The notes under the pieces were generated by a model that made no database searches, was not told the DNA's origin, and saw nothing but the letters and a program-made list of their open reading frames with translations. This document shows positions 9,364-19,000 of a stretch of 64,000 nt of DNA, piece after piece; the stretch's first letter is position 1, and each line of letters begins with the position of its first letter. The stretch is from Bacteroidetes bacterium UBA6221. Its GTDB lineage: Bacteria > Bacteroidota > Bacteroidia > Chitinophagales > Chitinophagaceae. The stretch is taken from NCBI GenBank assembly GCA_002421685.1, contig DISB01000005.1, forward strand, positions 1 to 64,000, in the 5' to 3' direction. Made by a program: the position numbers and the translations under genes.

Positions 9364-10058
9364 TACTCCTCTTCTACTTTAAGGATATAGCCCATACCTA
9401 CCTGGGTATGTATCAGTTTAGGTTCAAAGTCTTTGTCCAGCTTCTTACGCAGAAAATTTACATACACGTCTATAACATTGGTTTGGGTATCGAAGTCTAT
9501 CTCCCAAACGTTTTTTGCAATATCAGCACGGGAAACCACTTTTTCCTTGTTCCTCAGCAGGTATTCCAGCAGTTGGAATTCCTTGGCTGTAAGCGCTATC
9601 TTTTTATCGCTCCGGCGTACCTCCTTGTTGTCCAGGTTCATTACAAGGTCCCCTATCTGCAATATCTTTTCCTCTTCCGCCTCCACGCGAAGATCTGAAC
9701 GCCTCAGCAATGCTTTAATACGCGCTACCAGTTCCCTGAACTCGAAAGGTTTTGTGATATAGTCGTCCGCACCCAGCTCAAAGCCTTCCACTTTATTATC
9801 AGTGAAGTTCATGGCCGTCAGCAGTATGATGGGCACACGTTCGTCCCTTTCCCTGATGAGCTTACATAGTTCATAGCCATTGATAAAGGGCAGGTTAATA
9901 TCGAGAATAATAAGGTCGTAGGCATGGTCCTGGAAGAGCTTTTTGCCGTCTAATCCATTATATGCCACAGTGACTTCATAATCATGTTCATTAAGCCCGG
10001 CCTGTATGGTGTCAGCAAGCTTTTTTTCATCTTCTACCAGTAATATTGAATATTTCAT
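9363..10058 (-). CDS. OmpR/PhoB-family response regulator
   Basis: The 231-residue regulator has a receiver domain with the acidic pair at E9/D10, phosphoacceptor D53 in L-D-I-N-L-P, and the conserved Lys in I-T-K-P-F. A winged-helix DNA-binding domain occupies about residues 130-228 (ends in T-Q-V-G-M-G-Y-I-L). It is first in the operon with the kinase at 7921-9363, its likely phosphodonor. About 210 bp of non-coding DNA separates it from hisS. Confidence 0.93.
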   Translation of the reverse strand: MKYSILLVEDEKKLADTIQAGLNEHDYEVTVAYNGLDGKKLFQDHAYDLIILDINLPFINGYELCKLIRERDERVPIILLTAMNFTDNKVEGFELGADDYITKPFEFRELVARIKALLRRSDLRVEAEEEKILQIGDLVMNLDNKEVRRSDKKIALTAKEFQLLEYLLRNKEKVVSRADIAKNVWEIDFDTQTNVIDVYVNFLRKKLDKDFEPKLIHTQVGMGYILKVEEE

Positions 10059-10268
10059 ACGCCTTTTTCTGAATCTTCGATAGCGAAAATTACTATATGC
10101 AGCATTTTAAAGTATTAAAAACCAATTAAACGCAAAGCAGAGCGGCAGGCATAAACGTTCCGCCAACAGTAGCATTCTGCATTATGGCTCACTTTATAAA
10201 ACTGATTAAAGATAATCTTTTTGACGGGGTTTTTATAGCGCATTGCCATACCGGCGTCATATTTGGGG

Positions 10269-11660
10269 TTACGAGCTCAATATATCAATAGCTTCAGCGA
10301 TGCCGGTCAATTGTTGTTCACCTGTCTCAAAATTCTTCAGGCTGAGTTTACCCGCCGCACGCTCGTCATCGCCGGGAATAATAACATACCGGAAATTCCG
10401 CTTATTGGCATACTTCATCTGCTTGTCAAATTTGGCGGCGTCAGGGTACACTTCCGCAGCTATACCGGCATTTCTCAATTGCCCTAAAATGCTTAAAGCA
10501 TAGGCTTCATTCTGCCCGCCGAAGTTTAGCAACAGCACTTTTGAGCCTGTTTCCAGAGCAGTGGGAAAAAGGTTCAATTCCTCCAGAACGTCATATATCC
10601 TGTCGATACCAAAGGATACACCGACACCCGACATATTCTTTAGCCCAAACAGGCCGGTGAGGTCGTCGTACCTGCCGCCGCCGCCTATACTGCCCATTTT
10701 TACTGCGTCGGTGGTTACTTCCACAATTACACCTGTATAATAGTTCAGGCCGCGGGCAAGGCTGACGTCTATTCTCAAATCTGATGCCCAGGCTTTATTA
10801 CTGATAGCTTCATGATAAGCGAGTGTTTGCTCCAGTTCTGCGATACCAGCCAGCGCTGTCTCGCTACCGGACATGATAGTTTTGAGCTGTGCCAGTTTTT
10901 CGGCATTATCACCTTTCACGTTGATAATAGTTTCAATCGCCTCAATACCCGCTTCATCTATACCGCGCTCCAGTAATTCTTTCGTTACTCCATCCCATCC
11001 TATCTTATCCAGCTTGTCCAGCGCAATGGTTATATCCATCATTTTTTCGGGCGCACCACATAGCTCAGATAGTCCCGCCAATATTTTCCGGCTATTGATT
11101 TTTACCGTTACCTGTGGCAGTTTCAATTGGTGGAATGCTTCTCTGTAGATGCTCAGCAGTTCCGCCTCATTAATCAGCGATGTGCTGCCTACCACATCGC
11201 AATCGCATTGCCAGAATTCACGATACCGGCCTTTCTGCGGACGGTCGGCACGCCACACAGGCTGCATCTGGTAGCGGCGGAAGGGGAAGGCGATATCATT
11301 CTGCCGCATCACCACGAAGCGGGCAAAGGGTATGGTGAGGTCGTAACGCAGGGCGCGCTCTGTAATTACAGGAGTAGAATATGGCTTTCCCAGCAGCTTC
11401 GCCCATTCTTCGTTCAGCTTTGCTTTGTCTGCATCTTTCTTTTCGTGCAGGCCGTTGTTCAGTATTTTAAATATCAGCCTGTCGCCTTCTTCACCGTATT
11501 TACCGGTGAGCGTCACCAGGTTTTCCATAGCAGGTGTTTCCAATGGCTGGAAACCATACAACTCAAAAATGTTCTTCAGCATATTGAAAATATACTGGCG
11601 CTTCCTCACCTCAGCAGGCGAAAAATCCCTTGTTCCTTGCGGTATGGATGGTTTAGACAT
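10269..11660 (-). CDS. hisS: histidyl-tRNA synthetase
   Basis: The 463-residue protein charges tRNA-His. The class II signatures are present: Q-G-T-R-D-F near the N-terminus (residues 8-13), a motif 2 region with G-R-Y-R-E-F-W-Q-C-D, the HisRS histidine-binding block A-R-G-L-N-Y-Y-T-G, and motif 3 G-V-S-F-G-I-D-R-I. An anticodon-binding domain forms the last 90 residues or so. Length is usual for the bacterial/eukaryote-like HisRS. The start codon is 6 nt after the phosphatase stop, so the two probably share a promoter upstream of 12122. Confidence 0.97.
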   Translation of the reverse strand: MSKPSIPQGTRDFSPAEVRKRQYIFNMLKNIFELYGFQPLETPAMENLVTLTGKYGEEGDRLIFKILNNGLHEKKDADKAKLNEEWAKLLGKPYSTPVITERALRYDLTIPFARFVVMRQNDIAFPFRRYQMQPVWRADRPQKGRYREFWQCDCDVVGSTSLINEAELLSIYREAFHQLKLPQVTVKINSRKILAGLSELCGAPEKMMDITIALDKLDKIGWDGVTKELLERGIDEAGIEAIETIINVKGDNAEKLAQLKTIMSGSETALAGIAELEQTLAYHEAISNKAWASDLRIDVSLARGLNYYTGVIVEVTTDAVKMGSIGGGGRYDDLTGLFGLKNMSGVGVSFGIDRIYDVLEELNLFPTALETGSKVLLLNFGGQNEAYALSILGQLRNAGIAAEVYPDAAKFDKQMKYANKRNFRYVIIPGDDERAAGKLSLKNFETGEQQLTGIAEAIDILSS

Positions 11661-11666
11661 AAATTC

Positions 11667-12122
11667 CTACTTATACTTTGCTATGATGGCCTCGCAGCTT
11701 CGCTCTATCAATTCGTACACAAATATATAACCATCTGCCCCGCCATAATAGGGGTCGGGCACAGATTCATTACTGCCGGAGCTCAGTTCGTTCAGCAGCA
11801 GGTCCACACGGCTCATATCAGCATCCCTGCCGCCTATACGTTGAATCTCTTCATACACATCTTCGGCCAGGGCATATATTTTGTCGTACCGTTCAAAATC
11901 CTTGCGGCTGAACTGCCTGGCACGCTGGCCCGTTATGTCAATACCGTTGCGTTGGCAAATATCCTGCGAATGCCTGTGTGGAGCAGAACCTATATGATAG
12001 GATTCTGTACCTGCGGAATCCACCTGTCAGTCCAGCCCGTGCTGCTGAATTTTGTGCAGCATCAACCCCTCGGCTATAGGCGAGCGGCAGATATTACCCA
12101 GGCAAACCATCAGAATCCTCAT
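11667..12122 (-). pseudogene. low-molecular-weight protein tyrosine phosphatase, interrupted by in-frame TGA
   Basis: The frame from the ATG at 12122 encodes a full LMW-PTP (151 codons). The phosphatase loop C-L-G-N-I-C-R-S carries nucleophile C7 and R13. The general-acid region P-D-P-Y-Y-G-G and a normal C-terminus are also present. Codon 32 (12029-12027) is TGA where the family has Trp (L-D-W-x-V-D-S-A-G-T), a single-base change from TGG. No frameshift or other damage is visible. Restart at the GTG at 12023 would give 118 residues lacking the catalytic loop. Other genes here, such as folB, end in TGA, so general recoding is unlikely. It could be a recent nonsense mutation or a base-call error. 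Confidence 0.88.
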
Positions 12123-12126
12123 AACA

Positions 12127-12155
12127 AGGCCGCAAAACTATCCATTTTGCGGCCT
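12127..12155 (-). terminator. hairpin after peroxidase gene, overlaps next promoter
   Basis: A perfect 11-bp stem (AGGCCGCAAAA and complement) with a 7-nt loop lies 27 nt beyond the stop of the di-heme peroxidase gene. The following tract (TGTTAT) is only weakly T-rich, so termination may be partial. Confidence 0.55.
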
Positions 12156-12164
12156 ATTATCAAA
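12133..12164 (-). promoter_or_regulatory. promoter of phosphatase-hisS operon
   Basis: On the minus strand, TTTG (12164-12161) and TAGTTTTG (12140-12133) are spaced by exactly 20 nt. The start codon at 12122 is 10 nt after the -7 box, giving a very short leader. The -7 box sits in the loop and 3' arm of the hairpin at 12127-12155. Confidence 0.6.
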
Positions 12165-12181
12165 AATGTGGAATTACTGAT

Positions 12182-14110
12182 TTAATATTCACCACCCACC
12201 TTCCTCTTGTTCAGGGCCACATCGCTGAACAAGGGCAGGCGCACAGGTACCGATGTCATACCCGTAGTGTCAGTCAGCGATTTCATGAACGCTATTATAT
12301 CATTTATTTCCTGTTTATTCAGGCTAAGGCTGTCAAATGGCAGGGTTTGGTTGTCTAAATGTATTCCAAATCCTTCGCCACCACCTTTGTTATAAAATTC
12401 CATCACATCTTCCAGCGTCTTATATGCGCCGTTATGCATATAGGGGGCTGTCAAGGCTGCATTCCTTACCGTTGGTGTTTTAAATGCATACTTATTGAAG
12501 TCAGACTGCTCCTTCAGTCGCGCTACGCCCCTGCCCAGGTCCGGGTCTACCACCTGGTTTTTCACATAAGGGTTTTCCGCCACGCCCAGCACTTCGCTTT
12601 CGCTTTCCTCGTACTTAGGCGGAACGGTACCGTTGAATACAGGCGCGAAATGGCAGGTACCACATGCTGCTTTGCCCATAAACAGGTTGAAGCCTCTACG
12701 CACAGCATCATCTATATACGCCTGCTCACCCCTTACATATTTATCAAATGGCGAGTTAAACCCGCGTAATGAACTCACATAAGCTGATACTGCAAACGAT
12801 ATTGTATGTCCGTTCAGCTTCTCTCCATCCAGTTTGCTGAAACATTGGTTAAACATGCTTACGTATTCCTCACTTTGTTTCAGCTTCTCTATTATCCTGA
12901 GCATATCCGTATCAAACTCTTTCCTGTTCACCAATACATGCTCTATCTGGTCTTCCAGCGCCTCGCTGCGCATGTCATGAAAGAAACGCTCATTATACAC
13001 ACAGTTGATCAAAGTAGGGGCGTTGCGGTCAACCGTACCGTCAAAGCTTAATGCCGTGCTCTTGGGCAGGCCATCCGTGAAAGCTTTCTTAGGGTCGTGA
13101 CAACTGGCACAGGCGCGTTTATTATTGGATGAAAGTGCCGGGTCAAAAAACAACATTTTACCCAGTTCTACCATTTGCGGCGAGTTGATTTCCTTGGGCA
13201 GCCTGATATATTTATACGGGTCGAGGAAATCGTTGCTAAAGATGTTATCAGACAAATGATTGTACGGCGGCAGCAGGTATTCCTGTGTCACCTCATGTAT
13301 CATCTCAATACCGGTTTGCCGGTGCAGGCTCAGCAGCCGGGTAAACAATGGGTTGATATACGCCGTCAACACGTACAGCCTGTCTAAGCTGTCAAAATCA
13401 TTGTGCTGCTCTAAATAGCTGATGCAATCGTTCAGGTTGATGTAGAACATAGACGCTGTTGTCGCATCTGTTTCCATAAACAATGGTTGGTACAACAGCA
13501 GGTCTTCGCGCATGGTTTGCAGTGTTGTTACAGCATCCGTCACGGAATTACCTGAACCGGGTACATCAAAACCCGTCAACCCCAGTGTAAACAGGCGTAC
13601 CAACTCCATCCTGGCGGCTTCTAATACCGTACGATCGTATACCGGGTAAGCTACAGTTGCTACCTCCTTCATAGTTTCTGTCAGCATGTACAAATGACGC
13701 TGAATCTCGTCCCTATTTTCCTGTATATTATCGGCAAATATCAGCTCATCCAGCACCTGCATACCGCGTGGCTGCAGAATGTTCATGCCAAAAGAATTCC
13801 GTTCTATCTTAGGGAGGGGCGCGCCGTTTACTTTGTCTTTGGTCATCATCGGGTCCAGGTGCTCTCCCAAGTACTCCCAGGCTTTAAAGGCTAGCCTTAC
13901 TTCCAGGAAGCGCATTTGTATATTTTCGGCGCTGGCAGTATTGTCGTTCATATCCTGAGACAATAACTCCAATTCCCGTATAAATACCTGCAATCTTTTT
14001 TCATGCCTGAGCCTTATTTCGGACACAGGGCCATCCTGTTTTTTATCAAAAGCCGTAATGCCCAGGAACACTAAACAAACAATAACGGTTAATGAGTAAA
14101 CTTTCTTCAT
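12182..14110 (-). CDS. di-heme cytochrome c peroxidase (MauG/CcpA family) with N-terminal helical domain
   Basis: This 642-residue exported protein has an N-terminal signal sequence. Residues 30-300 form an alpha-helical domain resembling imelysin/EfeO-like regions. The C-terminal half is a bacterial di-heme peroxidase, with heme motifs C-A-S-C-H (334-338) and C-G-T-C-H (483-487) and the late T-A-P-Y-M-H-N-G-A-Y block that supplies a Met ligand. The family reduces peroxide or oxidises bound substrates in the periplasm. The N-terminal extension makes it about 300 residues longer than simple CcpA proteins. It lies directly downstream of the PhoX-like gene on the same strand, but a terminator separates them. 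Confidence 0.88.
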   Translation of the reverse strand: MKKVYSLTVIVCLVFLGITAFDKKQDGPVSEIRLRHEKRLQVFIRELELLSQDMNDNTASAENIQMRFLEVRLAFKAWEYLGEHLDPMMTKDKVNGAPLPKIERNSFGMNILQPRGMQVLDELIFADNIQENRDEIQRHLYMLTETMKEVATVAYPVYDRTVLEAARMELVRLFTLGLTGFDVPGSGNSVTDAVTTLQTMREDLLLYQPLFMETDATTASMFYINLNDCISYLEQHNDFDSLDRLYVLTAYINPLFTRLLSLHRQTGIEMIHEVTQEYLLPPYNHLSDNIFSNDFLDPYKYIRLPKEINSPQMVELGKMLFFDPALSSNNKRACASCHDPKKAFTDGLPKSTALSFDGTVDRNAPTLINCVYNERFFHDMRSEALEDQIEHVLVNRKEFDTDMLRIIEKLKQSEEYVSMFNQCFSKLDGEKLNGHTISFAVSAYVSSLRGFNSPFDKYVRGEQAYIDDAVRRGFNLFMGKAACGTCHFAPVFNGTVPPKYEESESEVLGVAENPYVKNQVVDPDLGRGVARLKEQSDFNKYAFKTPTVRNAALTAPYMHNGAYKTLEDVMEFYNKGGGEGFGIHLDNQTLPFDSLSLNKQEINDIIAFMKSLTDTTGMTSVPVRLPLFSDVALNKRKVGGEY

Positions 14111-14138
14111 ATATCACATGATTTTTAAAAACAAACAA

Positions 14139-14164
14139 ACCGAAGCCCTCATTCGGGCTTCGGT
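14139..14164 (-). terminator. intrinsic terminator of PhoX-like gene
   Basis: A 10-bp stem (ACCGAAGCCC/GGGCTTCGGT) with a 6-nt loop lies 27 nt beyond the stop at 14191. On the minus strand it is followed by TTTGTTTGTTTTT. Confidence 0.9.
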
Positions 14165-14190
14165 AGTTATACTTAGTGCTTTGTATTCAA

Positions 14191-16050
14191 TTATTCAACT
14201 ATAAACTTCAGTGTTTCACCTTCTTCGTTGCGGATGAAGTAAACACCTGCAGTCATATCAGATACATCTACAGTATTTACCTGCCTGTACACCTTCAAAC
14301 GGCGGCCGTTCATATCGTATATAGCTACGTCCATTACTTTATTCAGGTGCAGTTCGCGCGCTACAGGGTTAGGGTAAATAGTCATTGTCTTTGCCACTGT
14401 GGGAGCAACTTCACCAATACCAACGCCGGTATCTTCGATATGCGGCATAAACCCGTGGATGGCATAAGTAAGCGAATGATTGTAAGGAGCAGTATTAGCA
14501 CTGTTGGGGTGCTGGCTGTTAATTAAGATAGTATTGCTATCTATCTGGTGTGCGCCTGTTATCTCCGCACCGGGTGCGCAGGCTGTTAGGCGCTGCAGGT
14601 CGTTGATTGTCGGATTTGCAATTGACGCATCTACCAGGTACAATTCACACCTTGTACCGGTGAGGCCGTTAGGCATACGGTTGTAGCTGGTACCATTAAG
14701 GTCTTCCTGTATCATCAGGTAATCCTTACCGCCAATCGTCAGTGTTCCTATACCATCAGGATTGGAAAGGTGTTTGGCTGGGTAATAAGGAAGCTGGTCA
14801 GAAGTAGATGAAGAAGCGTAAGGGCCACCTTCGATGTAAGAACGCACCTTATTAGTTGCCGGATCCAGCTCAACTACACGGCCATAATAATCTTTAAGTT
14901 TGCCTTTGCGCACCGAGTCGGCAGCATCGGCATCAGTACCGGCGAATGCCACACCATTCATAGCCAGGTAACGCTGTTTGTAGCCGTCTACTAAGGATGG
15001 GGATATTATTCCATTCAGACTGTTACCTGAATTGAAATTGAAGTTGTCGCTGCCTGTTTCAGCAATGTAAACTTTACCATTCGCCAATGTCCCCCACTCC
15101 AGGCGTGCAAACATCGTTGCACCTCTGCGCACAGCCACCTGGTTAATCACCTTCAAAGTGTCCAGGTTATTTTCAATATCTATCCATTTAGTAGGTGCAT
15201 CGTGTTTATACACCGACATCTGGCCGGATGTAAAATCGCCGGCTGTAGCAGCTACAAACCTTCCCAGTATACCAGGCGTACCGTCTTCAAACATATAAAC
15301 GGTTTTGTTGTCGGGCATCACCACACCGGCTTCCCAGCCTGCACGGCCCCAGTTGTACTGCTTACGTATTGCCTTACCTGTTTTCGGGTCTATTTCCACA
15401 AACCAGTTCAGGTTCTGGTAGCGCTTCAATGTTTTACCATCGAAATTTGCACCAAGTCCTGAATTGGCTATTGTCCAGTCAGTCGTATCACGGAAACCGT
15501 TACCTGAAGCATATATACCGGCATTGCTATTCTGCATCCACTCCTCAGCAGTCCATACACGACCGTTAGCTGTAATACCACCGCAGTTCATACCGGTTTC
15601 CCCTACGGTGTTTACAAAATCTACGTTGAAGAATTTGCCACTTCTGCCATCAGGCAATGTGCTGTTCATAACTTCCAGTTCGCCATCTTTTTTCCTCTTG
15701 ATTTTAAATGTAGTCATACCGCCACCATCACCAATGCTGTCATTTTTTGTAGTCATTTCATGGTTCACCACCACCCAGCCTAAAGCGCCACCTGTAGTGT
15801 CTTTCACAAAGCCTATATAGTCATGCCATTCTTTGGCAAGGGCTTTGCCTGCGGCATTACCATAAGTTGCCGTTGTCTGTACTTCGTCTACACCACCTAC
15901 AAATATAACCTGTTGTTTCAGTGGAGATTGGGGCATAGTAACTGTTGAGGTTGCCCATTGCGGATCAACATTCACGGGAAACTTCAGTTGCGCATGCGCA
16001 CTTATACTTACTACCCCGCCCAAAGCTGTGAGTAAAATTACTTTTTTCAT
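14191..16050 (-). CDS. PhoX-like (DUF839) phosphatase with T9SS type A sorting domain
   Basis: The start MKKVILLTALGG gives a 619-residue product with a normal signal peptide (S-A-H-A-Q); a start seven codons earlier is possible. The body matches DUF839/PhoX: N-H-E near residue 80, the W-T-A-E-E-W block, and F-A-R-L-E-W. PhoX enzymes are Ca/Fe-dependent alkaline phosphatases; activity here is inferred. The last 70 residues are a T9SS type A domain (I-Y-P-N-P-V, V-A-I-Y-D-M-N-G-R, A-G-V-Y-F-I), which marks it for export across the outer membrane and surface attachment or release. It is monocistronic with a clear terminator. Confidence 0.85.
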   Translation of the reverse strand: MKKVILLTALGGVVSISAHAQLKFPVNVDPQWATSTVTMPQSPLKQQVIFVGGVDEVQTTATYGNAAGKALAKEWHDYIGFVKDTTGGALGWVVVNHEMTTKNDSIGDGGGMTTFKIKRKKDGELEVMNSTLPDGRSGKFFNVDFVNTVGETGMNCGGITANGRVWTAEEWMQNSNAGIYASGNGFRDTTDWTIANSGLGANFDGKTLKRYQNLNWFVEIDPKTGKAIRKQYNWGRAGWEAGVVMPDNKTVYMFEDGTPGILGRFVAATAGDFTSGQMSVYKHDAPTKWIDIENNLDTLKVINQVAVRRGATMFARLEWGTLANGKVYIAETGSDNFNFNSGNSLNGIISPSLVDGYKQRYLAMNGVAFAGTDADAADSVRKGKLKDYYGRVVELDPATNKVRSYIEGGPYASSSTSDQLPYYPAKHLSNPDGIGTLTIGGKDYLMIQEDLNGTSYNRMPNGLTGTRCELYLVDASIANPTINDLQRLTACAPGAEITGAHQIDSNTILINSQHPNSANTAPYNHSLTYAIHGFMPHIEDTGVGIGEVAPTVAKTMTIYPNPVARELHLNKVMDVAIYDMNGRRLKVYRQVNTVDVSDMTAGVYFIRNEEGETLKFIVE

Positions 16051-16281
16051 ATTGTGAAAATTTTGACGCAAAGATGGATGGGGCGTGTTACCAAATCATT
16101 GATGGATTGTTAGCAAAAATTCACCGTATTGTAAACTGAATTTTATCTTATTGTTACGGGTCGACACTCTTCTGAAAACACCGTATAATAAAGCATAGAG
16201 TTATCTGCAAAAGATAACATTAAGACAATAAAGGGTTAACAGAAGCAGATTATTTTACGCAATACTTTCGTCCCATATTAT

Positions 16282-17793
16282 ATGGGGAAGTTTATTTTTA
16301 TTGCAGCCCTAATGCTGCTGTCTGTTTCGTGCAAGCAAAATAAATCTGCAGAAGAAGGGCAGAAATTAGCTAAGACTTATTGCGTTAGCTGCCATAGTTT
16401 TCCCGAGCCGGGTTTATTAGACAAAAACTCCTGGGGAAAATATATGCTGCCGCGCATGGGTGTATTCCTGGGAGTGATAGAACATGATAGCCTGAGGAAT
16501 ATTCTTGTGGCTAACGAAACAGAAAGACAGATAGCTGAGGCCTCGGGCGTATTCCCTAAACAACAGGTAGTGACCGATGAAGAATGGCGGAAAATAAAAG
16601 CTTTCTACCTGCAAAACGCGCCGGACAAGTTGCCTGCGCCTGCAAAAAAAGAAATCAGTAAAGGATTAGTGTCCTTCAGTACAGAAATCCCGGTATATAA
16701 ACTATCTCCTCCCAGTGTCACGATGGCAAAAATTGACACAGTCAATCATGCCCTTTTCATCGGGGATGCCAACTCGCAAAGTCTTTCAGTATTTTCTGCC
16801 GGATTAGAATTCATACAAGGCGCTAAAGTTGGTGAAACCCCTGTTAGCATGGCAGAGTTCAGCAATGAGTACTTAGTAACCATGATGGGTTCCTTCTCCC
16901 CAACCGATGTAGGTAGCGGTTATATATTATCGCTGCCCAAAGGAAATGGACAAACATATAAATTGATTGACTCGCTACGCCGCCCCGTTCACAGCAGCTA
17001 TGCCGACCTGGATGGAGACGGGCTTATGGACATAGTCACCTGCGAGTTCAGCAAATGGACAGGCGTACTGGCATGGTGGAAAAATACGGGTGATGGCAAT
17101 TTTGAAAAGAAGGTATTACGTTACCGCCCCGGTGCTGCAAAGGCATATATAAAAGACATGAACAAAGACGGTCTGCCTGATATCATCGCCCTGTTCGGAC
17201 AGGGGGATGAAGGCATTTATACCTATTACAACAACGGTAACGGCACATTCAGCGAAGAAGCCACACTTAGGTTTCCACCTTCCTATGGCTCTACTTATTT
17301 TGAGTTGTACGACTTCGACCGGGATGGATTTGACGATACCGTTTACACCGCAGGCGATAATGCAGACTTCCCGCCCGTGCTCAAGCATTACCACGGTATT
17401 TATATTTTCCTGAATGACGGTAAGAATAAATTCTCGCAACAACACTTTCTGCAAATGAACGGAGCATATGCCGCTATGCCGCACGATTATGATAACGACG
17501 GTGATATAGACATTGCCGCTATTTCCTTCTTCCCCGATTACCAGGGACAGCCGGATGAGAGTTTTATTTATTACACGAACGACGGTAAAAATAATTTCAC
17601 ACTAAGTACTATAGACAACCCCACTATGGGCAGGTGGGTAGTGATGGACAAAGGAGATATTGACGGCGATGGTGATACAGATATTGTCCTGGGTTCATTA
17701 ACCTTTGAAGTGGTGCCCCCCAACGGCCTTGTAGAAAAATGGGTGCAGAACGGCGTAGGTTTTATTGTGTTGAGAAATAATACTATCCGATAG
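16282..17793 (+). CDS. heme-motif lipoprotein with FG-GAP/VCBS repeats
   Basis: The 503-residue product has lipobox S-V-S-C (Cys17). A short cytochrome c-like domain carries C-V-S-C-H at residues 34-38. The rest forms a beta-propeller-like region with at least five Ca-binding D-x-D-x-D-G repeats (D-L-D-G-D-G-L-M-D, D-M-N-K-D-G-L-P-D, D-F-D-R-D-G-F-D-D, D-Y-D-N-D-G-D-I-D, D-I-D-G-D-G-D-T-D). The single heme suggests electron transfer rather than peroxidase catalysis. TACTTTCG at 16263-16270 is a possible -7 box. It is divergent from the PhoX-like gene. Confidence 0.8.
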   Translation: MGKFIFIAALMLLSVSCKQNKSAEEGQKLAKTYCVSCHSFPEPGLLDKNSWGKYMLPRMGVFLGVIEHDSLRNILVANETERQIAEASGVFPKQQVVTDEEWRKIKAFYLQNAPDKLPAPAKKEISKGLVSFSTEIPVYKLSPPSVTMAKIDTVNHALFIGDANSQSLSVFSAGLEFIQGAKVGETPVSMAEFSNEYLVTMMGSFSPTDVGSGYILSLPKGNGQTYKLIDSLRRPVHSSYADLDGDGLMDIVTCEFSKWTGVLAWWKNTGDGNFEKKVLRYRPGAAKAYIKDMNKDGLPDIIALFGQGDEGIYTYYNNGNGTFSEEATLRFPPSYGSTYFELYDFDRDGFDDTVYTAGDNADFPPVLKHYHGIYIFLNDGKNKFSQQHFLQMNGAYAAMPHDYDNDGDIDIAAISFFPDYQGQPDESFIYYTNDGKNNFTLSTIDNPTMGRWVVMDKGDIDGDGDTDIVLGSLTFEVVPPNGLVEKWVQNGVGFIVLRNNTIR

Positions 17794-17875
17794 CAGCCCG
17801 ACCGGCTTTTCATATTTTCTTTTGATGTGTCATTTAGCCGATACCGCAACTTATTAGTATTTTGGCAGTCGCAAC

Positions 17876-18994
17876 ATGAACACCAAAGACATCAGTATCC
17901 TCAGTATAGCACCATATACCATATTGCCCGCCAATACCGGCGGCAGGCTGGGCATTGCGCGATTTCATCATTACCTGGGACAATTAGTTCCCAACCACCT
18001 GGTGAGCACCACCGGCAATGCTGAGCATACTTTCAGCTTCACCCTACACAGACTGTTTCCTGATAAACCCGTGCGCTACTTGCCCTATTACGGACTACAA
18101 AAAATAATCCGGCTGGCAAGGGAAAAAGGCAGCACACATATCATTTGCGAGCATCCATATATGGCCCTCACAGCGGTGGCTCTGTCCAAAAAGCTAGGTA
18201 TCCCCTGGTTCCTGCACACGCATAATATAGAATCTCAACGATTTAAAACCCTTGGTAAAAAATGGTGGTTCATCCTGGCACAATACGAAAAATATGCCAT
18301 GCAAAAAGCTAATGGTATTTTTTTCGTAACAAAGGAAGATGCTGAATGCGCCATTAAGGAGTTTGGGATAAACAACAATAAATGTCATGTAATACCATAC
18401 GGTTGCGACCTGGCCCACATACCGGTAGCCAGTGGCAATGCCAAACAGCTACTTGCGGCTGGGTATGGGCTAAACACATCTGTACCATGGCTATACTTCC
18501 TGGGATTGCTGGATTATCAGCCAAACGCGGAAGCTGTAGCCTACATACTGGATGAAGTAAAACCCAGGATGGACAAGGCCGGCATTCAATGCGAAATACT
18601 ACTGGCCGGCCGAGGGCTAAGCGAAACCCTTATCGCAAAAGTAAATGCGTCCAGTAATGTTCATTACCTCGGTTTCGTACCTGATCTAAGTGATTTCCTT
18701 CACGCTTGTGATATTATGCTCAATCCCGTCATTACCGGTGGCGGAATTAAAACAAAGGCGGTAGAGGCGTTGGCGTACAACAAAATAGTAGTGAGTAGCC
18801 ATAGCGGAGCGGCCGGTATAGAGCCATCTTTTTGCGGCCAAAATCTTTTGGTATCACCTGATTATGATTGGGACACTTTCGCAGCCCACATCATAACAGC
18901 GTTACATACCGAACCCCACACACCTGAAAGTTTCTACAATACTTATTATTGGGGAAATGTAGCTAAAAAAGCCCTGGACGTAATAAGAAAGTAA
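17876..18994 (+). CDS. GT4-type glycosyltransferase
   Basis: The 372-residue GT-B protein has an N-terminal acceptor domain with G-G-R-L-G near residue 22, and a C-terminal Rossmann domain typical of glycosyltransferase group 1 (F-L-G-L-L-D-Y-Q-P-N near residue 203, H-Y-L-G-F-V-P-D, and the E-x7-E-like stretch around K-T-K-A-V-E-A-L-A). It should transfer a sugar from a nucleotide donor in cell-surface glycan synthesis. There is no glycan cluster around it, so the product is unknown. It runs convergent with the DUF4159 gene, six bases apart. Confidence 0.82.
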   Translation: MNTKDISILSIAPYTILPANTGGRLGIARFHHYLGQLVPNHLVSTTGNAEHTFSFTLHRLFPDKPVRYLPYYGLQKIIRLAREKGSTHIICEHPYMALTAVALSKKLGIPWFLHTHNIESQRFKTLGKKWWFILAQYEKYAMQKANGIFFVTKEDAECAIKEFGINNNKCHVIPYGCDLAHIPVASGNAKQLLAAGYGLNTSVPWLYFLGLLDYQPNAEAVAYILDEVKPRMDKAGIQCEILLAGRGLSETLIAKVNASSNVHYLGFVPDLSDFLHACDIMLNPVITGGGIKTKAVEALAYNKIVVSSHSGAAGIEPSFCGQNLLVSPDYDWDTFAAHIITALHTEPHTPESFYNTYYWGNVAKKALDVIRK

Positions 18995-19000
18995 GGGCAC

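Noticed and set aside
10059..10268. tRNA or small RNA between the regulator and hisS
   Set aside because: No T-loop GTTCGA motif or cloverleaf pairing was found on either strand.
11667..12023. A normal 118-residue phosphatase starting at GTG 12023
   Set aside because: This version lacks the catalytic Cys and Arg; the frame upstream encodes them, so it is an interrupted gene.
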